Shown piece after piece: positions 10,709-23,095 of a stretch of DNA of 64,000 nucleotides (the stretch's first letter is position 1; each line of letters starts with the position of its first letter). A model generated the notes under the pieces. The model was not told where the DNA came from, made no database searches, and worked only from the letters and a program-made list of their open reading frames with translations. The stretch is from Antedon bifida (lineage: Eukaryota > Echinodermata > Crinoidea > Comatulida > Antedonidae), in the NCBI GenBank assembly GCA_963402885.1, contig OY727096.1, forward strand, positions 7,201,501 through 7,265,500, in the 5' to 3' direction. Both the position numbers and the translations under genes were made by a program.

Positions 10709-11975
10709 CTACACTACCCAGTAGAACCAGGGAGATGTAGTTTACACTGAGCTTCTTTTCGAAAAGAAGCTCTCAAAAAGAACGCCTCCCCACCCTGTTT
10801 GGTTTGCAAAAGTAATCTCGAAAAGAAGCCCACCCAAGAGTCCTAAAAAAAGGAGAATCTTATAGGGCCTAGGGTTCTTTTGAAGTTTTATGGTAAAAAT
10901 ATATGTCATAAGTAAGGACCTTCAGCAGTAACAGTAAACCCATAGAAAAAAATAACTTTGCGAGTCTGAACTATTATAAGACTTTTATTTACATGCCGAT
11001 GATTACATCATTTTGAGACGTTGCGTCAGATCGTATTTCTCACTAGAATTAGAGAGTTGGTGAGACTTGGATTTGACGTACACCTAAATATTTTACGCCG
11101 AGGTCTTTTGTAATCTATTTTTTGGTCATTGAGTGAAATCTAAAAGTGTTCAACGAGAAAGTCAGCTTGGTGGGAACTGCAAAGGTCCATGGTCACATTT
11201 AGTGCTGATGGAATTTAGGTAATGTTACTTTTGTTAAATTTAGCATTATTCAATTGAAATGCAAACTAGACTTAAAAGAAATGAAGCCAATGAGTTTACC
11301 TCCATGATTAATCAAATAACCATTTCTTGTTTGCAACTAAATTAAAAAGTATTTTTTTAGGCTGAATATTACTCTATTAATTAGTAATTAATACAAATTT
11401 TGTCTCATTATTTGAATTAAACAACACAGATCATGAGATTGCTTGCTGATTAATTGTTTATGTGTAAAACCACTTACTGTAATTGTTAACTCATGTGGAG
11501 AATTTCTCTATGGTTAACAGCCATTAGCCTATAATTCACTTCATTGGTTGATCATTTTAGTTAACTGAATCCGATTGGTCAGTTATTGAGCCTATAATTG
11601 TTTTATATTTTTGAACTAATTCATTCTTTGTTTAGCATTAATGTTAACAAGGCCAACAATTGATATCTCTTTGCACATTATTATACTGTACTGTATTATC
11701 TTTCATAAATTTTTAAATTTTGTCATCAGCTGGTCCACAACAAATTTGACTTCTATTTGGAAGCAACAGCAACCTGTTTGATTGTGAAATTAAGGTAATG
11801 AATAGACATTTTCATTTGTTTTAATTTGAGTTTAATACCATTACATTTGTTTTGATACTATTGATGTTTACATTTCAGCTTTTATATTGCCAGTGGGAAT
11901 TCTGTATAATATCACAATATATAAATGCTATAGTTTGTTAATTAGTTATTAAAAAAAATATACACTTACATTTAC
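10709..11975. other. Non-coding region with palindrome and possible promoter/leader
   Basis: No coding frame. A palindrome (GAGCTTCTTTTC and its complement) occupies 10749-10772, with partial copies just downstream, probably a small hairpin element. Two ATTGG (inverted CCAAT) words lie near 11540-11575, and 11745-11793 ends in AAG followed by GTAATG, a possible 5' UTR exon donor. The link to the downstream genes is speculation. Confidence 0.25.
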
Positions 11976-12190
11976 TGTTTAAAAAGCATAGCAAACCCCC
12001 ATTGAACCAACATAAAAGTGATTGAATTGTGTAGTGTACAACTTTGGTATGTCAGTAAAAAAATAGTATTTATTTTTGGAGTAAAACATAATTTTTAGTT
12101 AAAAATAATTCATAAACCTGCAAACCTTCAAAAAACATGGCAAACCTCATGAAAACCAAATAAAAATGATTGAATTGATTGATTGAATTC
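11976..12190 (+). repeat. CACTA-associated about 150-bp repeats, left block
   Basis: Contains the words GCAAACC, AACATAAAAGTGATTGAAT, GTAGTGTACAAC, GTATGTCAGTAAAA, then GGAGTAAAACAT, in the order seen in all copies up to 17075. The second unit here is split by the LINE tail at about 12191-12650 and resumes at 12652. Confidence 0.65.
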
Positions 12191-12651
12191 TTAGGGTTTT
12201 TTATAATTCCTTGATATTGAGAACGTTTTAACTTTTTCCTCTTTTATGCTGGTTTTTTAGTCTTAGTTAGGGTCAAAGAGAAAAACTCACTACAAAGAAT
12301 TGTTAACTTAAGTTCTAAATTAATAGGTTGTCAACTTTGTAGCTTATCTTCTTTTTGTGACATGCAAACTCTAGAAAAAAGTAGAGCTATTCTAAAAAAT
12401 GTTAACCATGCCTTGTTCAGTGATTTCAAGCTAATGCCTCATTGGTGTCACTTTCGATGCCCAGCATGTAGAACAAACCGGAAAAGGAATTCGTTTTTGC
12501 GAGTGCAGTGGCCATCTGACTCTTAAATTTTTTTAATTTGACTCTTGTTATTTTGTACTGTGTTTTGTGATATTTTGTAAGATAATTTTAATCCAGACCT
12601 TTTTATTTGAATTGCCCCGTGTGGGATGATTAAAGAATTTTGAATTGAATA
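12191..12651 (+). mobile_element. Truncated LINE/SINE 3' tail inserted in the repeat
   Basis: The sequence ends in GCCCCGTGTGGGATGATTAA followed by a short GAATTGAAT tail, the style of CR1-like or SINE 3' ends. It separates the words ...AGTGATTGAAT and GTAGTGTACAAC, which are adjacent in the other repeat copies, showing that it was inserted into the repeat. No open frame. Confidence 0.5.
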
Positions 12652-12915
12652 TGTAGTAGTGTACAACCTTTCTACCACTTGGTATGTCAATTTAAAAGAA
12701 AGTTTTGTTGTTACAACATATTTTTGGGTAAAACAGCATTTTTTAACCCAATTAGTTTTAACCTTAAATATGATGTTTTACCCCAAAAATAAGTACTGTA
12801 TTTAACAATTTTTAACAATTTTTTTTTTGACTGACATACCAATTTAGTCATACTGTACACTACATGATTCAATCACTTTTATTTTGGTTCAATGGGGTTT
12901 AAAAATATGTTTTTT
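12652..12915. repeat. CACTA-associated repeats, resumed and inverted unit
   Basis: The first half continues the unit broken at 12190. The second half (about 12760-12910) is the same unit in reverse orientation (ATGTTTTACCCCAAAAATA, then GTACACTACATGATTCAATC). This makes an imperfect palindrome. Confidence 0.65.
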
Positions 12916-13790
12916 TGTGATGTTTGAAGGATTTAACAATACCACCCCTTTTATCAGTGTTTCAATGGTTGAATTATATTGATGATTGTAAATAAAAGTT
13001 TGCGCTGTGTCAAAAACAATTCTTTTAATAGCAAAATTATAATATTTTTTAACCTAGACAAAAGTGTTCTATTTGGATGTTAAAATGTCTCGTCCGCAAC
13101 GACATTATAAATCATATTTAATAAAAATAAATAAATAATAATAAAATGTTATAATTTAAAGTAAGTTATATAAAACAACTATCTGGCAACAATAAAAAAC
13201 AGATTAAGTATCTTTTATAATGAGGATAAATGTATACCTTCTGAAAAGTCATGTTTATTTGCTGTCCCATTCGTGACACATAGCTTTATGCAGTACTTCA
13301 TTATTATAGACCTCGGTGTTTTTTGGTTTAAGAAAATGTTATTTCGCAATTTAGGAATAAATACAAAGTATTTTACTACATGAACCTACATAATTTGAAA
13401 AATCTGACTTATTTATTATTTAACCGTACACATAATCTAAAAAACAACTAAACTGAACCTAAAATACCTAGATTTAATTTATGATTTCTTAAAAACAAAT
13501 GTTAGCATTAAACTCAAAATTAAATCATCACTCTGACGAATTTTTATGATTGTTAATTTAATGGGAAAGAATCACAAAATAAGTAATTATTACTTGTTCA
13601 ACAAAGTTACAAAATGTTAAAAAATTCAGATTGCAAGAAATTCAAATTGTGGGTACAGCATCGGTATCTACAACATTATTCTATCGATCGCTTGTACACA
13701 CCACACACACCACATATTGTAAGAATTTGAAAATAATTGAAATTCTAATTTTTTTTGTTCGGACATCAAAATCTGTACAGAAACAAATAA
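12916..13790. other. AT-rich interior without recognised content
   Basis: No gene and no copy of the flanking repeat. A 67-codon frame at 13631 has no protein-like features. Confidence 0.4.
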
Positions 13791-14450
13791 GAATGGGTAT
13801 TGCTAAACACAACCCACTGGGTATATCCATGTAAAAAAAATAATACATTTTTACTGTTAACTAAGTATTTTTGGGGTAAAACATCATTTTTTGGTCAAAA
13901 ATGATTGCTAAACCCTGAAAACCTCCAAAAAAATATAGCAAACCCCATCGAACCAACATAAAAGTGAATGAATCATGTAGTGTACAACCCACTGGGTATA
14001 TCCATGTAAAAGAAATATTAAATTGCTACTGTTAACTACTTATTTTGGGGTAAAACATCATTTTTTGGTCAAAAATGATTGCTAATTTTTAACCAAAAAA
14101 TGATGTTTTATCCACAAAAAAGTAGTTAACAGTAAAAATTTAATAATTTATATACCCAGTGTGTCGTACACTACATTATTCAATCACTTTTATGTTGGTT
14201 CGGTGGGGTTTGCTATGGTTATTTGGAGGTTTGCGGGGTTTAGCAATCATTTTTGACCAAAAATGATGTTTTACCCCAAAAATAAGAACTTGGGTTAGGG
14301 TCAGTAGAAATTTAATTTTTTTTTATATTGATATACCCAGTGGGTTGTACACTACATGATTCAATCACTTTTATGTTGGTTCGGTGGGGTTTGCTATGTT
14401 TTTTTGGAGGTTTGCGGTGTTTAGCAATACCCATAAGAATAAAAACCGAG
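13791..14450. repeat. CACTA-associated repeats, palindromic block before the transposase
   Basis: Two direct units (about 13791-13935 and 13920-14085) face two inverted units (about 14086-14240 and 14235-14450). The centre lies near 14085, where GTCAAAAATGATTGCTAA meets TTTTTAACCAAAAAATGATG. The last unit runs to within about 45 bp of the transposase start codon. Direct and inverted short repeats near the ends of CACTA elements are known binding sites for an accessory protein in plants; here only the arrangement is seen. Confidence 0.65.
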
Positions 14451-14492
14451 AATTTTTACAACAATTCATTCTTTCAGTCAAAAAAATTACAG

Positions 14493-16534
14493 ATGGCTAC
14501 CAACAAAAAGTCAGAGTACAACAAAAAATGGATGGCAGCTAGCCGTGCTTTAAAGAGAATACAACATAATGAAATTAGTTCATCGTCAGATGATGATAAC
14601 TGCAACATCAATAATTTTCCCCCTCATCACTATGATGTTGAAAGAAATGAATTAAATCATGAACAAGAAGAACAAATTTTAGATCAAAATTTTACAGCAG
14701 TAGTCAATGATTTACCCCCTGAATTTCCCATAAATGTTCAGCACAGAAGTGATTCAGAGAATAGCGATGACTTAAACAATCATATGGGTTACAGCGACCA
14801 TGACATTCCATTAACATCAGATTCTGAGTTTGAAAATGAGTTAGAAAAAGATAGGGATAATCAATTTGTAGATGATTTAGCAAGTTGGATAAACAAACAT
14901 CAAATAAAACACAATGCTGCAGATGAATTACTTAAATTACTACAGGGAAATGGCCATTCAAATTTACCAGCAACTGCTCGCACATTACTTAATACACCAA
15001 GAAATATAGTAACATCTGAAATGTCTGATATGCAATACATTTACATTGGTTTAAAGAAGCAACTTCTTTGTGCATTTCATAAATATCCAAAGGATATGCA
15101 AGAAAATGTACAAACTATTAAATTATCTCTTAACATAGATGGCATTCCTCTTCACAAAAGTTCTAACAAATCTCTATGGCCTGTTTTATGTGCTATAATG
15201 AATATGGGTGTGTTGTCCATGTATTTCCGGTAGTGTTAACTTACGGTACATCAAAACCAAAAAACTTAAAATTTCTTAATGAAATAGTACAAGATTTGAA
15301 TGATGTTCTGACAAATGGATTCACAGTTCACTTAGAAAATGCTGAAAAAACTATACCAGTAGAGATAAAATGCATTGTCTGTGATGCACCAGCAAGAGCC
15401 TTTGTTAAAGAAATCAAATCATTTTCTGGTTACTATGGTTGCGATAAGTGTAACCAAAGTGGAGTTTGGTGTGGACGAATCACATACCAAGATGTACGTT
15501 CCTTTGAATGCAGATCTGATGCTGCCTTCCGCAGGCAATCTAATCAGGAGCATCATCTTCGTCCTGTAGGATTGGAACAGCAACGAATATCACCATTCTG
15601 CAATTTACCAATAGATATGGTTAAGTGTTTCCCAATTGACTACATGCACCAGTCATGTTTAGGAGTCACAAGGAAGTTAATATATCTGTGGACAAAAGGA
15701 AAGGTGGGAGTAAGGATGTCTCAATTACAAAAAGACATAGTCAGCACAAAGTTGGTGTCACTGCAAAAATCTATCCCCAAATGTTTTGCTAGAAAACCTC
15801 GTAGCCTAGCAGAGGTTGAAAGATGGAAGGCAACAGAGTTCCGTCAGTTTCTTTTATATACGGGGAAAATATGTTTAAAAGGCACACTCCAAAAAAAATA
15901 TTTTGACCATTTTATGACTTTAAGCATTGCCACCTGTATTCTTGTTTCACCAAGGTTAGCTGCAACCTATATAGAGTATGCACATAATTTGATGTTATAT
16001 TTCAATGAGCAGGGACGTGTTCTGTATGGCAATGAATTTTTAGTGTACAATGTCCACAGCATGGTACACCTTGCTGATGAAGCAAAATCATTCGGAAGCC
16101 TTGACAACTGCTCAGCATTTCCCTTTGAAAACTATTTACAACACTTGAAAAAATTAGTTCGTTCTGGAAAAAATCCTCTAGTTCAAATATCTAAGAGGTT
16201 AGCTGAAACTTCTAAGGCTAGTTTAATTAATATTCCATGTACTGATGACATCTCAACAGCTGAGCCAAACAATGCATTTTTGCTATCAAATGACTCGTGT
16301 GCAGAAGTTGTGGGAAAAGTGCATTGGGATAAAGAAAAATATCTGTGCAGGGTTTATAGAAGAACTCAAGATGCCTTTGACAATCCATGCAACTCGCGTC
16401 TCATTGGTGTACATAAAGTTCGCAATTGCAATGCATCAATAAGAGTGGTATCAAAAGCTGAATTAAAACAACAGGCAATCAAAGTAATGGTGGGGGAAGA
16501 AACAATCTTCATGGGAATTTTACACAGGCTATAA
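14493..16534 (+). pseudogene. CACTA (Tnp2-like) DDE transposase, one frameshift
   Basis: Two overlapping frames (14493-15233 and 15176-16534) together cover about 680 residues. The first has a charged serine-rich leader, then LSLNIDGIPLHKSSNKSLWP, which corresponds to the first aspartate region of Tnp2-type transposases (DG...WP). The second carries CIVCDAPAR, a CDKCNQSG zinc-like segment, and FPIDYMHQSCLGVTRKLIYL, matching the conserved D.MH...LGV..K box, and later EFLVYNVHSMVHLADE. These identify the animal branch of CACTA/EnSpm (CMC) transposases. The switch of frame lies close to 15200-15235, a single lesion. The start chosen is the ATG at 14493, right after TTACAG, a splice-acceptor-like word. 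Flanking repeats in both orientations fit a transposon. Otherwise well preserved, so probably recently active. Confidence 0.75.
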
Positions 16535-16684
16535 AATCTATCTACAGTAATTTTAAAATGTAACTGAAACTTTTAATATTATAATCACTATTTTAGAATG
16601 ATACTATGTTTGATCACTACGATGTAGATGTTAATGATTTTTTTTAACCTTTATTGATTCTACTGTAAATGGTGTCAAAAGTGG
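16535..16684. other. 3' flank of the transposase
   Basis: AT-rich, no clear polyadenylation signal of the AATAAA form; leads into the next repeat block. Confidence 0.35.
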
Positions 16685-17075
16685 TATATTGTTAAACCTG
16701 CAAACCTTCAAAAAAACATAGCAAACCCCAACTCCCATAAAAGTGATTGAATCATTTAGTGTACGACTCATTTGGTTGTATTTCAGTTTTTTTGTTACCT
16801 ACTTATTTTGGGGGTAAAACATATTTTTTGGTTAGAAATAATTGTGTTAAAAAAAGGTTGTATAATTCCAAAAATAAATTATTTAGTTTTCATGAGGTTT
16901 GCAATGTTTTTTAGAGGTTTGCAGGTTGTATTAACCATTTTTAACCAAAAAAATGATGTTTTGTGCTCCAAAAATAAATACTATTTTTTTACTGACATAC
17001 CAAATGAGTTGTACACTACACGATTCAATCACTTTTATTTCGGTCCAATGGGGATTGGATTGTTGTATTTTTTTT
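16685..17075. repeat. CACTA-associated repeats, right block
   Basis: Contains the same unit first forward (CTGCAAACCTTC, then CATAAAAGTGATTGAATCAT) and then inverted (ATGATGTTTTGTGCTCC, GTACACTACACGATTCAATC), again palindromic. It lies between the transposase and the DUF4806 gene. If the repeats mark element ends, the element would be about 11976-17075 and would exclude the DUF4806 gene. Confidence 0.65.
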
Positions 17076-17237
17076 GAGTAACAAAGGGTTATACTGTAGT
17101 AGGTAAATCTTACAATACGACGCTCAACCTAATAATAGTATTTAAGAAATTAATTTTTCATTGCCATTTGTTGGACATATAACATATGTATTAAATTAAA
17201 ACAATAAAAACATAAAAATAATATTTTCATCCCACAG

Positions 17238-20200
17238 ATGACTAACTTTGCCGTAGTAATTTTTGATGATGAAGAGGCAGTGGACATTGTCTCAGAAAAA
17301 TGGATAATAAAAAAACAGGAGGTAAGTATTTTGTTATAGCCACTTATTGTATTGTACCACTGTATGAAGAAAAAACAATTAAAAATAGAAAGATAACCAC
17401 TTTAACTTTTGTTTTTTAGAAATTACACTGCTACTGGCCAAGGCAAAACGTTGTTTCAAGGGCAAAAAGGCATGAAATTCCAGACCCAAAATGGCCCTTG
17501 TATCCTATAAGGATAGTGAAATACACTGGTAAGAAAAAATATTTCTGAATCACAAACACTTTTAATGTATCCAAAGTTATCAATATGTTATTTGCACTAA
17601 GTTTAGTATCTTATCACTACAAAATGATAACTAATAAAGATTTATTTTATGTTATGTTATGTTAAGTCCATTCTTAAATTATGCTAAAAATTAATCTTTA
17701 TCTAAAGTAACACTAACAGTGCTTGAGCAAAATTGCATTATTTTCTCCCATTGTGAAAGGAAAAATTAAACAATGTTATTACTAGTCTATTAAATAGCCT
17801 AGTGAAAATATACCTGTATAATCTAAAATTAAACTTAAATCCATTATTCCTTAAACCACCAAACTAACTAAAATACAGTTTTATAAAGCTATGATTGATT
17901 AAAAAAATGACTACATTTACAGAATTATATGAGAAGGCAAAGGAGTACAGAGATCAGGCGAAGAATGACTCTGTTGTTGAAAGTAATGACTCAGATGAAG
18001 AGTTGGGAAGGCGGGTATCAAGAGTACCAAAGCGCCTTGCTGATGATTCAGACTATGAAGCAGAGAGCGAAGGTATACATGTTGTTAATGACATACAATT
18101 TTTTGTAATTTTTTTATGACCTATATTAGCAACACAAACCAGCACACCTTCAATACCTACAGTGGTCAAATGGCTGATTTGAATGAATCCCTACAAACCA
18201 AAATTATGGATGAATATATTCAGTTCAATTTTTGGAAGCCTAACACTTCGTTTTATTTCACTTACAGAAAGCATTGGTTCAGCAAAGAAAAAGAAATCAA
18301 ATGCAGAAAAGGTAATGGACCTTCCTAAGCTTCCCGAACCACCACAATCAATAAGTACACCACGTGCTGGAAGAAAAAACTTTGATGAGATGGTGGGGCC
18401 ACCAAATCTAACAACACCATCTACATCACGACGTATTGCAACAATAACGTCAATCACCCAGAGCACCGATGAAAGTAAGTACAATCAAAAAATAACATTC
18501 ATACATAAAAACAAGAATTTTAATCCTCAGAAAAGTTCAGAATAGAAATTTTGTTAATATTTTCTACATTTTTTTTTATTTGGTGATTCATACCAGGCGA
18601 ATCACCTATTGCTAAAGTTTTTCTTGCCATTATCTAAAATGGGATGGACATTCAATTTTTTAAACTTGGCTAGCAGGCACATGAACATAGTACATGCTGT
18701 TAAAGCGTAACTAAGGTTGTAAAATTCAAAACAATTTTTAATTCCTAATAATACTGTACCATCTACTACTGCCAGCTACTTGCACAGTTTATTATACAGT
18801 AATTTAAAAACAACATAAATCAACATACATTTTATGTTCTATTTTGTCAGCTTTCAAAAAAAATGTTCTAATGAAGTTGGACACAATAGTAGAAAATCAA
18901 AAAGAACAGCTTTCATTCTTGCGGCGGCAAGCTGCAAATCACCAACCATTGGATTTTGATATGGAGGACATGTTCCTGCAGCCCTTAGATGCAAAAGAGG
19001 AACTTGATGACCTAGAAGAAAAGCTAAAAGGAACAGACTTCAGAAAGAACATAGTATGTTATTGTTATTCTTGCGATTGTAGTTTACAGTAGCTTTTTAA
19101 AAGTGTACCCTGCACAGTACAATGCATATAAGCTTCATATTTAGTAGGAGGCCTTGAAGCTGTGTAGTCACACCAACTCAACTGCAGCATCTTTGATGAT
19201 ATGCCAATGATATTATTTTTAGAAAAAAAATATTTAATTAATTATTGTTATTTTTTGTTCTAGATCAAGTATCTGAGTGTTCTTGGTGGGCCTACAGTAA
19301 AGGCATCCATTAAAATTATGCTTAGGAAGATCGGATCAAACAAACTATGGTCTTCCTATAGCATGAAGGGAAGGAAGGGAAAGCAAAGCTTTAAAAAGCT
19401 TATTCTTTCCAGAGTAATTATAAGTAAGTATCATTATATTTATTTCCAAAAAACTAAAACTATTCATTTTCATTGTACTGTCTAAATGCAAGGCTGAAAG
19501 TATGTATCACTGTACACTCATGGTTTTCTTTTAGAATATTAAAGACCATGTATCTGCAATTTGTTTATGCTTTGTAAAATTTATGCATATTAATTTAATA
19601 TATATTGTTCTCTGCTGCTTCTCTTTGGAATTCTATCCCTCGTCATTTTACTAAATCAACTTCTATTGCTATTTTTAAAAAAGAACTTAAAACGCATCTT
19701 TTTAACATCCAATATAAGCGCCTTTGATTTTTACTTCGGTTTAGTTGATTCTGGCGCTATACAAATACCTAAATTATTATTATTTTTAAAAAACATAAAA
19801 AAATAAAATTCTGCTACTGCTGTAAAAAAAAGATTTCACCTAATCGCTCACATTTTTTTTTGTCAAAGCGAAAAACTATTTCTTACTCGTCAGGGATATT
19901 CCCCACAACGCGACATGCATGTTGGGCGCAATCAGAATACAGTACATGGAGCACACACATAGCCTAGCGTATTTTATACATACTCACTGTTATTTTTGTA
20001 CATTATTATTTAATTTTAGTTAATGTGTCTTTATAGCCTGCAAGCAGTGCACTACCTGTTTCATTAGCTGTTGTATAGTTAATCATCTAAGTATAATTTT
20101 GAAATATTTTCTTGTTTAATGTGCAGGGTCGTGTCTCCGGGTTCACGAAAAATCGAAGGAGAGCATAATCGAGACAGAAATTGGAGAATTTTTAAAATAT

Positions 20201-21306
20201 GCTCCTCATCGTCCAGGAGGTACAAAGATGAAGGTAAGAATAGCAATTGAACTATTTTCAAGTAGACCGATTTATTTCAATCTAGGATATGAAATTCAAT
20301 AGTCTGAAGTATTTAACTAAAATAGTCATTGTTTAAACATAGACAATGAAACAGGACTTGGAACATAGAAAGATGGAACAACAAAAATGGTCAATTGCTT
20401 CAAACCTTGTTATACTAGGCCTAGGCTAGTAGTTGTACTATAAATATTAATACCCGAAAGTAATTCAGGTTATATAAATTGACATGACAAGCTTTGATAA
20501 CCGTACCACACCACTATAAAATAGTTATGCATTAAGCTATCCCAAAGCAATGTTGTTGATACATTATACCATGTCTAAATGTTAAGTGAACCAACTAAAA
20601 AAGGCGCTGAGCACTTTCGAACCTCTATCTAGCCAGTTACCATCCAAGATCGCTGGGCATATAGTCAGGTGGCTTAACAACAAAAAAATTAGGAAATCGT
20701 TACACGGTGGACCATACAAAAGCGCCAAATAGAGCTTCGTTGGGACCTACTAATTGATTTTTTCCTAGGAGCCACTCTGGTCGTAATTTATTTTTCAAGA
20801 TGGCGGCCAAAATCCAAAATGGCCACAAATAAATTTGTGGCCATTTAAATCTAAGGATGGATAAGCAAGCCTGTCTGTGAGCTACAGCGATTTTAATTGC
20901 TTTTGCTTATCCTTGCCTCCTTAGATTTCCACCTGTCTTGTTTTTGTTACCTTGTTTTAAATGTATTTCGATTTTAAAGGCTAAATAAAGAATGAATGAA
21001 TGAATGAATTATATATAGGCCTAGGCCTATATGGCTCTGCTGTTCACCCACCGTAAAGTTGTAACCGCCGCGCAGCGGGTGAATGTTTTTAATTGGGTTA
21101 GCCTAGTTAGACCGTGGGGTGCGAAAGTGCGCTAACGCCCTAAAAAATCCATAGAAGATACGTCTACTTAATTAAAAATAAGGATGATTATTTTAAACAA
21201 TGACTTTTTAACTCTACAGGCTGTAACCATTGACGATTCCATTGACGATTCAATGGAGGAGGATGATGACGATACAACAGAAGACCTTGTAGGCCTAGAC
21301 ATATAA
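17238..21306 (+). CDS. DUF4806-domain protein, eight coding exons
   Basis: Coding exons: 17238-17321, 17420-17528, 17923-18072, 18268-18474, 18851-19053, 19264-19423, 20127-20233 and 21220-21306, all with GT-AG borders and compatible phases, giving 368 residues. The N-terminus MTNFAVVIFDDEEAVDIVSE, then WPRQNV and WPLYPIRIVKYTG, is the usual DUF4806-family start. A serine/acid and KKKK-rich middle follows (residues about 65-185). The C-terminal domain has LEEKLKGTDFRKNI, KYLSVLGGPTVKASIKIMLR and WSSYSMKGRKGKQSFKKL. The tail is acidic (EEDDDD). No lesion is seen, so it looks intact. Family function is not established; a nuclear DNA-binding role is suggested by composition only. It lies just downstream of a CACTA transposase and may be that element's accessory protein. 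The ATG follows CCCACAG, so an upstream noncoding exon is likely. Confidence 0.8.
19610..19790 (+). mobile_element. CR1/L2-like LINE 3' end in intron 6
   Basis: An open stretch reads SAASLWNSIPRHFTKSTSIA and ends FKKELKTHLFNIQYKRL with a stop, the usual C-terminus of CR1/L2-group ORF2. It is followed by CTGGCGCTATACAAATACC and an ATTATT tail. Only this end is present, so it is a 5'-truncated insertion within the intron of the DUF4806 gene. Confidence 0.7.
20580..21010 (+). mobile_element. LINE/SINE tail with (GAAT)n end in intron 7
   Basis: The stretch ends in GGCTAAATAAAGAATGAATG with further GAAT copies, a non-LTR 3' tail. Upstream is non-coding and includes TCAAGATGGCGGCCAAAATC. The same kind of tail, reversed, marks the two 270-bp insertions in the satellite. 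The left boundary is uncertain. Confidence 0.4.
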
Positions 21307-21590
21307 TGCATACTGTACTGGTGTAGTGATGAGGCTATGACTATGAGGAAACCATGCGATTAACTCTAAAACAGAGCCATATATGGCTCTGCTCTAAAAT
21401 AAAAAAAGACGCCGCCAACGCGCTATATCTTTATAATTTATTATCTTTTACACTGTATTATAAATTGCACCCTCTATATTTTAATTTTTAACTAATACTG
21501 TATATATCTAGACCCACCCACCCAGCCGTACTCTTTCTTAAAGCCTACAGTATTGTTATTTGTAAAATAATTAAATATTATTAAAACCAT

Positions 21591-21597
21591 AATAAAG
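21591..21597 (+). terminator. Possible polyadenylation signal of the DUF4806 gene
   Basis: AATAAAG about 285 bp after the stop codon, preceded by AT-rich sequence. Other A-rich words are nearby, so the site is only a candidate. Confidence 0.3.
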
Positions 21598-21639
21598 TAT
21601 TTTATTTCAATGATAATGATGGTAATTTGAATTGTGTGC

Positions 21640-22745
21640 GTTGTCCGTTTCTAAAACAATTGTAAAGCAATCCAACAAATGTGTGAAAAATAAAACAAAC
21701 ATTTAACTTGGACTAATTAATATGTTCAGAACACCAGTAATCTTTTAAAGTAAATTACGCTCTAAAACCGTTCTTTAAATGTTATACCAAACAAAAAAGC
21801 TCCACATTTCACGTTAACCTAACGTTATTTTATCTTATTTAATAACGTTCAACAAAACTTTCAACTAAATGATATAACGTTCTAAAAACCTTGTTTGAAT
21901 GTTAAAACAAACATTAGTTATAACGTTCGGCCAACCCAAAATAGTTCTACGTTTTCACGTCATCTTAACGATATTTTAAACCATTCAAATAATTTATAAA
22001 TAAAACATTCAAGTAAGGTTTTTTAAAGGTTATTTTTAATTTCAAAGGTAATGTTACACAAACGTTATTTAAATGTTAAAGCTAACGTTCGCTATAACGT
22101 TCAATTAACTAAAACAATGATCCACATTTTAACGTCATCCTAACGTTATTTTTACATTACTCACATAACGTTTCAACAAAACATTTATATAACGTTATTT
22201 AACAGTTGTTTGTAATGTAATATATAACTTTCTAAAAATGTTAACCGAATGTTAAAGCTAACGTTAGCTCTAACGTTCAATTAACCAAAAAAAGGGTCCA
22301 CATTTTAACGTTATCTTAACGTTATTTTTACATTATTCACGAAATGTTTCAGAAAAAAACATTCATATAACGTTTTTTAACAGTTAGTTTTAATGTAATA
22401 AATAACATTCTAACAATGTTAATTGAAGGTTAAAACCAACGTTAGTTATAACATTCGATTAACCAGAAAAAGGGTCCACACTTTTACGTTACCCTAACGT
22501 TATTTTTAAACCGTTCAAATTACGTTCAAACAAAACATTCAAGTAACGTTTTTTAAAGGTTGCTTTTAATGTCAGAAATAACGTTATACAAACGTTTCTT
22601 AAATGTTAAAACTAACGTTAGTTATAACGTTCGATTAACAAAAAAAAGGGTCCACACTTTCACGTCATCCTAACATTATCTTATAACATTCATATAACGT
22701 CATGGAAACATTCATATAACGTTCTGCAAACGTTATATTGTTTGC
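21640..22745. repeat. AACGTT-rich tandem repeats
   Basis: About six units of roughly 180 bp, each with TAACGTTCGATTAACCAAAA, a GGGTCCACA word, CACGTCATCCTAACGTTA and further AACGTT words. AACGTT is self-complementary, so units look alike on both strands. The block ends with TTGTTTGCTGGGTAG. Units are 70-85 percent alike by eye. No coding potential. Confidence 0.6.
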
Positions 22746-23095
22746 TGGGTAGTTAATAATTTGATGTTTAAGAGGTATAATACGACGTTGGAAATAGAAT
22801 TCGAGTGTGAAGATGTTTACTGTAGTTCGAAATATACATCGGTTGTAAAAGATTTCATAGATTTGAAGTAGATTATTGGATGGAAAGTTTCAATGTTTTC
22901 AATGTTATAACAGACCAAGATCGTTGGAGTTTTACCGACATTGGGATTGTTTTAGTTTCAAGACAAAGAATTGTTGATACTGTTGAGTACTTACTTATTA
23001 AACTGTTGTAAAATTGTATACTTATCGTATTCACTTTATTTGGATTCTTTACGATCTGAAGGGGATACATTAATAACCCCACACCCCACATTACG
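22746..23095. other. Unique-looking spacer before the satellite
   Basis: No gene or repeat recognised; ends in a C/A-rich patch (CCCCACACCCCAC) right before the first satellite unit. Confidence 0.4.

Noticed and set aside
17238-21306. DUF4806 gene as a retrocopy
   Set aside because: It has seven GT-AG introns between its coding exons, so it was not copied from spliced RNA.
22873-23091. 72-codon minus-strand frame
   Set aside because: No protein-like pattern and no homologous copy; treated as chance.
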